Below, in pieces: positions 47,898 to 59,800 of a stretch of 64,000 nt of DNA; the stretch's first letter is position 1, and the number at the start of each line of letters is the position of its first letter. Origin of the DNA: Aurelia coerulea (lineage: Eukaryota > Cnidaria > Scyphozoa > Semaeostomeae > Ulmaridae); contig CM076959.1 of the NCBI GenBank assembly GCA_039566865.1, positions 16,414,501-16,478,500 on the forward strand, in the 5' to 3' direction. The position numbers were made by a program, and so were the translations under genes. Below the pieces are notes generated by a model that saw only the letters and a program-made list of their open reading frames with translations, was not told the DNA's origin and searched no databases.

Positions 47898-50800
47898 CTG
47901 AAGAGAGAGTGAAAAATAGGGGATGAAAAAGTAGACAGAATATTCAAAAAATGCAAATAAAATACGAGTCTAAGCTCAGAAACTATACTAAGTGAGTGAG
48001 AACAAAAGGTGCTGACTCTTGCTGAACATAAAATATACTTCTAAGGACCATAAATTCAACACCATATCGCTGCAGTAGTTCCAGATGAGGTGAGGCCATA
48101 TTCCTCCTTATTATATGGCGTTCGAAAATACGGTTCCTCGGACCGGCAACGCAGCAATTCGATTGGTTCTTGATCGGTCCGTAAAAGCCGTATTTTTCGT
48201 TCGAAGCCATATTGGACTGGGCGTTGCCTTAAAAATCCACAACAAGGGAGGAGCTTCTTGTGTAGGCTTAGGCCGTAAGAAGTGTCAGCCAAATTTTAGC
48301 TTATTCATCGAAGATTTCTTTTCTGTAAACTTTGAAGACGAACTTGCAATTATACACGAAGAAAATGCCAATGTAGTTAACTTGGCAACGAGCAACTACA
48401 GTGATGCACAGGATCAAAAACACAACAGAAAAGTACGATACTATAAACAACGTTCTCAAAAGGTTCTGCCATATAATAAAGCCTTTATTAAACGATTACT
48501 CGATCCATGCTGGAAAATATTTGGACCTTAGTTCATTGTACGGACCTCACTGCGTTCGGTCCGTACGTCAAACTGCGGTCCAAATATTTTCCAGCATGGA
48601 CCTCGTAATCGTTTAATAACCGCATATTACTTGCGTTTAACATAACACTTTATTTGAATGAAATACATGCAAAACAAAACAAACAATTGCATTGCATGTC
48701 GTTTACCCAAGAGAATTTAATCTGAACCAAAACTTACAATTGTTCTTTCTTTCATCTCAAAATCATTCTTCTTAGGTAGATCAACTTTTTGCGAGTCTTG
48801 CTTCACGGTATAACCCCCGTGGCGCCATCTGTAGTACAGGCATACGATGATAAGAAGAATCAGTAGGAAAGCAGCAACACCAACACCAATGATCCATAGG
48901 TAAGAAGTTGACGCCGGGGGTGATGTTGGAACGAGGGCTGTTAGGAGTGCTGGAAGCGAAAGTACCTACGATGCAAAGAGGAAAATGTGAGATATTCTAA
49001 TTGTTTGAGATCTTCTAATACCTAACTATAATTACCTTAGGACTTTAGCGGAGACACCTCAGTGGTAGCGCACTTGACTACTAATCTGAAGGTTCGTGGT
49101 TCGAGTCTCCGCCCTGCCAAATGTGCTTAAAACTTGTAGTGTAGAGATTCGTTAACTTTGCCAAGTTATCAACTAACAATCACTTCTTAACTTTGATCTC
49201 AAGAAACTTGATACTGTTAGTTTGTCGGATTGCTAAATCTAGGAAATCTGCATACTGTCGATCTCTTGTTTTAAAGTGATTTGATATAAATAAATACTAC
49301 TGGATGGATGAGTAGTCACATCGAGTGGAAGGACCGGAACACTGCTTCGATAAGCTTAGTTTCTCTTTCGGATACTGGGTAGAAATAAAGAAAGAAAAAA
49401 ATCAGGACTTTAAACAAAATCAATAAAGGTCGGAACTATAACCTAATAAGGCTTTCATTACGACCACAAGGCCCCCCAGGTTACTGGTCAAAAAGGCGCT
49501 ATTTTAGCTGCAAGCATGGTATACAAAAATCCTGGAGCATTCGACTGAGCATTCGACATAAATAGCACCAGGAAGCATTATTGAAATATGACTGATGTCA
49601 TAAAATAAAAGCAGAAAACGCACAGAAAACTGATGAATATAAATATTTCTCTGTTCGACCTAACTTGATAGATGTTACAGATACATGGTTTACCAGGTGG
49701 GATGAACTAACAGCTTACCCAATATCGACACGAAAGACTAACCCAAACACTCACTCAGTTTAACAAAACATAGCAGTGGTGTAATCCTCTGAATTTGCAG
49801 CCAGAACAGCTAGGCGGACAGGGTTCGATACCCGGTAGAGCCCCACCACTTGAGCGTCATGACAAGGGGTTGTATTAGAGCTTAGCTATTTCTGTGATCC
49901 CAGCGCTTAGCGCAACTTCCTCTTCAGTTACTGGTCTTCGAACGCTCTAGAAACTTCAAGATGAAGCTTCCCTTTTGCAGCAAAACAATAAGGGAATACA
50001 AATATCGTCTTGAAGTAAAGCCTACCTCCGCACCAAGCACCGTTGACATCCTACTCATCGTAAGTTTTGCAAAGACACCAACAAGAGAAGTTGCTGAGAC
50101 AACTTCGCCTTTATCTAAGATGAAGAAGATTATCTTTGCTTGTAAAGTACTTGGAGATGTCGACGAAACGATCTGAAATGAAAAAGAATCCAGTAAGACA
50201 ACGTCCTCAAATTTCTTCTCGACCGGAGAACTTCCGAGTTTCTTTCGAAAACATGCAAAATACGTAAAAATAACATCTTCTGCATCACCAAATGTGTTGC
50301 AATATGATCATTTTTCTTTGCATATAATTTCTTAATGCAGGGTTTGTTGATTTGTTTGGTTTGTTGTATAATTTCTCTATCAGGTTTGTTGGTCAAAAAC
50401 TATGGCAGACTCTGCCAAGAGAAATCAAAGAGTCCCAATCATTGGAGATTTTTAAAAGAAATATCAAGTCCATCAAAACCTTTGACTGCAGCTGTAAATT
50501 GTGTAAAATTTTTGTTTCAAATCTAGGTTTTTTGTAATTAGACTTGTATATATTCTGTATAGTTGGCCTTAATTAGCTTAACGCTATTGTCTTAGCTAAC
50601 TTTAAATAAATTGTTTATTATTATTATATTATCTATTATAGGGTAACAGTAAAATGCCTGAACTTTTGAATTTCCCTGTCTGTAAAGTACAAGATATTTA
50701 GCTCCATTTGTTGTGTTTACAAATTTTTGCCAAGCGCAAAAGTATTGCAAATGCATCTAAAACGACTCTGTTTGCTAGGCTCGATTACGCTTAATATGTT

Positions 50801-53800
50801 TTCATTTTTTCAACAACCCCACCGCAAACCTTATCTCAACCCCCTGCTTTTTCAATGACCTCTTTACTTGTTAGAAAAGAGGTTTGGATCGAGCGTCCAA
50901 ATCTGGTAGATTTTGTGAAGGAAAACAAAATCATGACCCCCGTTCAAAATCATGATTTTTAACCCCCGTCTATTTCATCATCAAGAGCATTTCTTCAATA
51001 AATTTGACGTCACAATCACAATAAACAGCATAAGAGCAGCGCAACGTCGCATTTTCTGCAGTAATGAAGAATTCAATCAACGAATCGGTTGCGTTCTTAA
51101 GCATAGCCTAAAACTACTCTGTGTATCCTGTGCATAAGTCGAGACCGTTTGTTTCTCTTGTCATGCCGTCAAGATACTTCGGACTTTTTGTTACATTATG
51201 ACGAGAAGAGATGGAGAAATGGAAAGGGTGTTGGAAGAGATACAAGAAGAAAGATGAAATCTGAAGGACTATCCAAGCTAATAAAACAGTAAGTAGTCAT
51301 ATTTGTAAAAGTTATCTCTTTTATTTGTGCCCTCTTTACTGGACTCTCTGATATACACCACATCCTCGTTTTGGAAATTGTTCAAAATTGATATCAAAGC
51401 AAACCAAATAGGACTTCAAAAAATAATTTAATTCTAGTAAAAGCTGCCAAAATTTACTTAAGAATGCAAGAATCATGGAATGAAAACTTATTCGATGAGA
51501 GAAGGGGCCATTCCAAATTGTGCTCAACAGGATTCCTCCAAGTATCCATATCTTGACTCAATGTTAGAGAAAGCTAGTTTATCGAAAGTGCTTTTAAAAT
51601 TCCATTTGATTTGCTTTTAATAAACGAGATTCTATTTTCAGAAAATATGCAACTTCAGCTTTCGCACAAACTTGAACTTCAAAACATCGTAACCCCGTGA
51701 ATATTTAGCTGATTTGCTAGCTTCTCGTGTCTAAAATTAGTTCAAAATCTCAGCAATATGGTTATCTTACCTTCGTTATTTATTATATTTAATCAAACGT
51801 CGAACAATTTTTTGGGACACCCTGTATATTGACATAAAATTAAGGATACATAATGGAAACGAAACTTACATATGTGGTTACACTTCCTCGTTTTGTCCAG
51901 CCAATAAGACCATCTTTAGCTTCTCTGTACGATTCAGTTATTTTGATTGACATCAAGTTTTTGAATGATAACGATGTGACATCAGTGTTTGAGAGTACAA
52001 GTCTGACGGTCATTTTAACATGATTGGCATCAGTTGATTTGATATGGCTGAGTGCGTATGGCATAGCAATAACCTGGAATACATAATGTTAGGGTTAACA
52101 AAGACAACTGCAGAGAATTTAAGTGTCCTTGCAACGTTAAATAATCTCCGCTAAGCATTAGGCTCTGCGCGCCACACATGAGAAAAACAACGTTTGGACA
52201 TCCGTAACAGCTGTAAACTTGTAAAACATTGTTCATAAGTTAGGCCAAATGTCGTCGCCATTTTGCAAGAGTACGCGATAAGGAGGCTAGAAATTTTTGT
52301 TCTCAATGATCAGTGCATATCTTAGAAAAAGAGGTGCAATTAAAACTTGGCAGTCGTCTGCTAATGCTTAAAAAAGCTGAGACTAAATACGTATCAAAGT
52401 AACAAGTAATTTTTTTTATACTACTTACAGTCCATGGGATGATAGCACTCACTGCAGCTTTTGATTTACTTTTAAAGAAACTCTCAACAATGGAAGCCGC
52501 TTGTGTAGCTGAATTCACTTTGACATACATCTCTACGTAGACGATATTTTTGGGTTCTTGAACGTGATAATACACCTGAAATATTGCGTAAACAATTGAT
52601 TACACCCAGAGGAAACTACGACAAATCACGGGGGGGGGGGGGTTCTTCCATAGTAAAGGTACCTGGGGATGTGCCGCGAGCAAGGGTATACTTTTTCAGA
52701 CTTCTAGTCTAGCCAAGGGTATCCTTTTTTGCAATTTTGGCCAGCAACGGTCTAGCCAAGGGTATCATATTTGACAATATTGGTCTTGCGAACGGTCATG
52801 ACATCATATTTGGCACAAATTTGACAATATTGGTCGAGAAAATGGTCAAAATTGGTCTAGCCAAGGGTACCATTTTCGTAAAAATTGGTTAAAACAATGG
52901 TCAAATTGGTCTAGCCAAGGGTACCGTTTTCGTAAAAATTAGTCTAGCCAACGGTACCCTTTTGAAGATGCTCGTGGCAGACCCCTACCCAAAATTTGGC
53001 CAAGAACCCCCCCCCCCCCCGTGCGACAAATCAAGATCAAGCTCATAGGTAGAAAGTACATCCTTTTGGAAGAAATTACTCAATAACTTCGGTGATGAAA
53101 TGTTCTTGGTATCTCCCGACTGCATTTACGGTCTGCATTTACAACGAAATAACGTTTGTTGATAGTGCCTCAAAGCTGATGTCCAGGCACTAAGAGCTTC
53201 TCAAATTCTTAGATGATCCCAATTCCTAATAACCTGGCTTCCCTGCAATTAAAAGATGTCTTGGAAAGTAAGCAAAACTATTCACATACCCTAAAATTTG
53301 ATGTGCCATCACTTCGATAATAATCAGCTATTTTCTTTTGAAACAATGCCATATTGTTTGGTGTTGTGAAGTTATTGTTTGGACTGTCTGTTAGAACCAT
53401 GCCAAGTAATTGCTGATTGGTTGGTGGGACAATAGTTGTTGTAGCTATTGTTGTGCTGCCATAAACTACGACAGGGCCTAAGACCTGTGAAAGAGACATA
53501 GCAAGAGGTGAATATAAATCGATGACGATAAACCAGAATCACAAATTTCAAACTAGGATGTCAATTTTGAATCATTCCTCGTTTAAAGGCAGTCTGTCAT
53601 GCATTTGATTGGGTGATAATGACAATACAAAGAAGTGGAGAATAGAATGGCTACTGACCCTAATAACTTTCTACGACCGTAGAAAATGATAACGATCAGC
53701 CTTCCCTTCCTTTATTCCAAATACACAGATTCACAAAGACCTCCGTTGTGTTTAGCTCTGGCTTCGTTGTGGCCAATCAGATACGTGACAGACTGCCTTT

Positions 53801-56800
53801 AAAATTAGAATCCATATTTCTGAATCGAAGTTTTGCTGAAGTAGATAGTTTTTAAAATATCACCAAAAAGATCTTATCTCACTGACGATAATTTTCCATA
53901 TACGGATCCTCAAAATATTAACCAATTACTTCTGTTGTTACTTGCGTTGCTGCTAAAAGTGCCTCGGTTTAAAAACAAAACATTAGGTGCTCGAACTTTT
54001 GCCTATGCTGCAGCTATTCTCTGGAACAGTCTTCCGTTGAAAATTCGTGTTATTGACAATATTGAAAGTTTTAAATCTTCATTGAAGACTCATTTATTCA
54101 AATTAGCGTATGATATTTTGTAATAGGTTTTTGTTTGTAAATGTGTAGAATATTGTATTATAGTTATGCACTTTAATCATATAATGATAATGATGATAAT
54201 GATACTCTTAACAATATGACTTTTCAACTCACAAAATACTTCGAAAGTAGGCAAGTGAAAGGGTGCCCGAAAGATCCTTTTGAATGTGCATTGGATTTTT
54301 TATATAATCAATTAAAAGAAGACAACTCAAAAATACAACTACTGTGCTGATCTTGGCGGGAATAGACACTAGGTCATCGGAGTTCCCACCATGAAAGGCA
54401 CTTACAATTCAAAAATTATAATACACTAAATTGCATTGGATAATTATGCTAATAAACTGCTATAACCTTGTGCTAAAACTGCATTGGACAATTGTGCTGA
54501 AAAAACCAACATATGAAATAATTTGAATTTTACTTCAAAAAGTAATAATTACACGACGTTTCGACTGTAAGCTCGTTGACAAGGGAAATGGTCCTAATTG
54601 CTAAAAGCATCCTTTGACTAGCAAATCTCTGGGAAATTGCGCACTGTTCTTTTTATTGCAGTTGTTACATGTAATCCCAGATATTTTGAAACTATCTCCT
54701 CGTTCGTTTGTTCCTAATAGTAGGAAGACCTATCAAGACCTGGGTTGGGTTACCATTTTGGGACTCTGATAAATGCTATTGTTATGGAGAGAGAAGGATG
54801 GCGAAGTTTATGTTATAATGTATCGTATTCTACATAAAACGGGAAACACGAAACACAATAAAGTAGGAAGCAATGTATCAAAAATATCTACCGTATCAGC
54901 AAATCTTTGCGTCAAAGCTTTCAATGTCATTTGGTTCAATGTGTCAACGGTTCTTTGAGCAGCAATAACAACATTATTCTCCATCACGAAGAAAACGACA
55001 TCCACATAATCTGTGATTCCTCTTCTCACCAAAATTGTAATCTGAAAAATTAAGAAATCAAAGTTCAAGGATAAATTTGTCACTGTGCAGCAAACATTAC
55101 AAACAAATATCGAGACTTTGCAGAGACTCTGAATGCACATTTCCAGCTGGAGCCAATCACTGCACACCAAGAACACAAATGATTCCAAAGCTCAGCTCGT
55201 AAACAATGATTGCTCTTTACAATGATTAGGATAAACCATGGTTGGGGAAAACTTTTCAACCACCATAAAATCGATCAGAGCTTACGTTATGCTGCTCAGG
55301 AAACACTGATCTCTTCATTTCATACCGCAGTCAATGCTTCACGTAGCACTCACAGTTAGAAACAAAACAAATACGTTTTGCCTTGGTGAACTTAAAAAAA
55401 TGTAACAAATCAGTAAAAATCGGACATTTTATTTTCTAAATTGCAGAAAATGGGAGAGCACTTACTCCAATTCAATGTGACAGAATGTTCAATTGGTAGT
55501 AATAATTTGTTATATTTTAGCAGCTCTGAACTACAGTCTCCTTATTCTATGCTAGTAGATCAACCAAACAAGGACAGATAATCTTACAATAGGATCCGCT
55601 ACTTTTTATTGACACCTATATACAAAGCGATTTGTGATTACAGACAAAGGGAATTCCATGCCCGGTTGGTCAAGTCATAAACAAAAATAAAGCAAGCCGC
55701 AAAAGTTGCTCTGAAACCCAGGTAGCTAGCTCGCTCATTGTGCATTCCAGAAATGGCTTTAAAGAGCAAAAATGAACAAATATCGAAAGAAGAAGGCTAT
55801 ATCTAAACATCTATCGCGGGCATTCTATTTGTTTGGTTCAGAGGCTGAGCAGTAAGTATTTTAATTACACCCAAAACAATGTGAGAATTGAATCGCCTGG
55901 CCAATCGGCTTTTCAACCAAACAAATTAAATGCCTGAGGTAGGTGTTTAGATATATCCTTCTTCTTTCGATACATGTTCATGTTTGCTCTTAAAAGCCAT
56001 TTCTGGAATACACAACGCGCGCTAGCTACCTGAGTTTCAGAGAAACTTTTGCGGCTTTTCTTGTTTTGATTTACTGGTTGAGAGAATTTCCTTTGTCTGC
56101 AATCGCTAATCGCTTTGAATTCAGGTGTCAACAAAGCAACTCATGCTATTGTGTTACAAAATCTGTCCTTATTTGCTAGTAGATCAACCACATAAAATCT
56201 AACTTCAAAAATCTTACCGTAGCAGTATTTCCAGCCAGGGTAACAGCTCTTCTTTTTCTCTTGTACTTCAACAGATTATACGTTGCTACAATCTTTGATT
56301 CAAGCGCTGCTTTATAAGCTTGGCTTGATACATCTTTTATCACAGGAACTTGTAACGGAACATAAGCCAGGCCATATACGCTAGGTGGTGTAGGTGTGAT
56401 CAGCACTTTGGAAGGCTGTGCTGTGAAGGAGCTTCGTTCTGGGATGATTATTGCAGAAGACGGTATCTCAGAAGGTCTGACACTCTGGGCAATTGCATTT
56501 GTCACTTTTGATGTGCCTCCGAGAGCTGAAGATGTAACTCTAACAGTACTTGCTCCATAGCTAACAGGAGCTATGCTGCTATTTTGTGATCCAACGCCTG
56601 GTGATGAAGCAATACTCCTGATGGATGTAACTGGCGATAGAGCTACTTTCAAAACAGATGAAGCAGTTACTAACGCATCGTATGTCGTAATACTAGACTT
56701 GACAAAACTACTTGAAGATGAGCCTGAAGATGTAACTTTACCAGTACTTGCTATATAGCTGGCAGAAGCTACGCTGCTATTTTGTGATCCAACGCCTGGT

Positions 56801-59800
56801 GATGAGGCAACACTCCTGATGGATGTAACTGGCGACAGAACTACTTTCAAAACAGATGAAGCAGTTACTAACGCATCGTATGTCGTAATGCTAGACTCGA
56901 CAAAAGTACTTGAAGATGAGCCTGCTTCATTGGTTGTAACATACCCATCAATTGTAGAACTACTGCTTTCTTGCACTTGCAATGGATACGAGCCTGCTTC
57001 ATTGGTTGTAACATACCCATCAATTGTAGAACTACTGCTTTCTTGCACTTGCAATGGATAAACAGTCGACGAAAGTTTGGAGAATTGATGCTGTCGATTT
57101 CGCTTGCACCGCATAGGTACTTGTGGCAAACTTAGAGCTGGAATAGACTGTCCTGCCAGCAAAATTTGATATTGATTGAAATTGAGAATAAACAGTGCTT
57201 GGTATTTTAGCAATGAATACTGAACTTTCTCTTGCAGAGTCAACAGCAGACTGGTTCGACACAAGTAATTTTGTATATATGAATCTTGAAGTGGTGCTAA
57301 AAGAAGATGTAGATTCGTAGGGCCTAAGAAGCGCTGATGTAAAGGCTGGTGTGGATGCAGGATATCCTCTTGAAACAGCCTCTTGTGCAGATGAAACTGG
57401 ATATGTGGTTGAGGCTGGAGTAGATTGACGAACAAACGTACTTGATGTGGCCAATGATCCCTGGATAGCTATAGTATTGCTAACGCCAGTCCCATTAATC
57501 CCGGGGGTTAGACTTGCGTCAACTGACAAATGTGTTGATGTGGCTTGATTTGAAAAGCTTGATTCAATGACCTTTGAAGCTTTTATTGTTGATTTTAGTG
57601 GGTCGCTGCCTTGCGGAAAACCTACAGTAGCAACAACAGAGCTAGATTCAGCCAGAGTAGTCAAAACTGTATCATTTGTGCCAGGTATTTCTGTCCTGTT
57701 TGAGAAAGATAACGCAAGTGAACTCGTTGCAGGCTGGGGAAATCCTGTTGACAATACGACAGAGTCCTTTCTTGTGGTTGGTTGTACTGTTATGAGGCTT
57801 GATGAAGGCCAAATCGCAAGTACGCTCGCTGAAGATACACTTCCCAGAGACGTATGATCTGGTGCAAGGGTAAATAGTGGTTGCTCCTTGCTTGTTGATA
57901 GAATGTCTGTCAGTTGTGTGGTCGATACTGCAAGTTGGAATGTTGTTGTATTTGATGTAAATTCTTTAATCGATACAGAGGAAGGGATTTGAATGCTGGA
58001 AAATTGCAACGCAGGAGTAACAGCTGATGTTGCATTTTCCTGTCTTGATATTGAAAAATCTTGTGACACTGGCATGCCAACATCTGAAATTCTTGATGGT
58101 GATGAAAGCGTGGGCTGAGCACTAGAATTCTTTATGGTACTGGCAGCTGACGAGTTTCTGCTGTCGACAATCGAGCTGTGATTGATTGGAGCAGAGGCTG
58201 CTAAACTCTTTGGAACCAATGAATCAAAGCTGGGTGATATACTCATCACTGGTGTTTGAAAAGATCTAGAAGAATTACTTTGAGATCTATTGACACTTGC
58301 AGCAGACATCGTACTAAGCGTTTGCGTTTGGGCTGTATGAATGGTTTCAATAAGGCTCGGTGTCATGCTTGAAACAGTCGGCTCTATTTGCAGACTGATT
58401 GTGTTCGACAAGAGGTTAAGGAATGACACAGATATAGCTCCACTAGAAACTATAGGCTCAGAATCAGAGGATGCTATCGAGTGCACAGTACTAGCCGTTG
58501 AGCTCATGCTGTCTAACGTTGAGCTTGATGTGAATTCAGACGAGCTTGCAACTGAAAACCGGCTCATGGAATTCAACTTTGTTTCATTGTTAACTGGGAT
58601 ATCGGCTGCTTGGAAAGACAATGAGCTTCTCGTGGTATTTAGCTGTACGGTAGCATTTGCAACACCCTGTGTTGTCATAGTCGAAACGTCGCTTGTAGCA
58701 CGTGCCAATGACTCCTTTGAAGAATACGCCGTTGATACTGATGCTTTAATGCCTGAGAGTAATGACACAAATGAAGCCGTTTGTGGGCTTGCTGAAACGC
58801 TGGACGTGGACTGCTGAACATTACTTATCCCAATGACTGGTGGAACTGAATCACGCAAAGTTGATGTGAAACTAAGTGATATATTCTGAGACAATTCAAT
58901 GGAAGTTATGCTTGTTAGTCTTTGCTGATTAGACAAAGAAGAAGTCATTTCCTTTGACCCTGGAGTAAATGTAGGTTTTGAGCCTGTCAATGTAGTTTGT
59001 CGTTCTGTTGATGTCCCATTCAAAGTTGAAGGCAAGTACGTCATAATAACACTGGTTTCAGAAGCTCTATGAATGCTTGAGCTGTTTTGCATGATTATCT
59101 CTGCTATTGATAAGCTTGACGCCAAAGCTAGCGAGCTAAAACCTTGAATGGACTGGCTAGAATCTTGAATGGACTGGCTTATAGCAACGACATCACTTTG
59201 TGCGGTATATGATGTATTATTAGACAGTCTCCTCGATATTGTTGGGGTTACAGATGCGAAAGTGGTAGGGCCTTCGGGCAGCGTCGTACCAGACAGCGTA
59301 TAGCTAGGTATGAGAGACATTGTAGACATTGATAAGCTCTTCGTCGAGTAAACATAGTTGCTGACTCCAGACCTTGTTACTGTTGGTAAACTATCCAGAA
59401 GCGCCGTCTCAGAATGCTGCAGTCCGTATGTTGAAGTCAGAGAACTGGAAATAAAGCTTGTCTTCGTATCACTATAGCTCCTGGCAACTGCTACGCTGGA
59501 AGATGTTTTCACAATACTGAACACAGCGGAGGTCCTTTGCGTAGCATTAACTGGACTTTCCCTCGTATCACTATAGCTCCTGGCAACTGCTACGCTGGAT
59601 GATGTTTTAACATCACTGAACACAGCGGAGGTCCTTTGCGTAACATTAACTGGAGTTACAGTCGTCACTTGTGAACGTTCTTTCACTGTTTCATATACAA
59701 GGCAAAGGCCAAGTGATGACGTCAAAATTCTAGCCTTGTTTTGTATTACAGAGTTAATATGAGACGTTGTCACACGGGCACTAGGATCCCTTACTACAAT

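Noticed and set aside
48115..48531. 138-codon plus-strand open frame
   Set aside because: It overlaps inverted-repeat sequence in an intron, has no recognisable family, and the start and end coincide with palindromic repeats.
49048..49112. Functional tRNA gene
   Set aside because: The acceptor stem and boxes are present, but the D and anticodon arms do not pair well, and a body, A-rich tail and target duplication show a SINE.
51755..51835. GGGACACCCTGTATA mariner-type end
   Set aside because: It looks like one terminus (compare 33459 and 29133), but no partner end could be placed, so it is not listed as an element.
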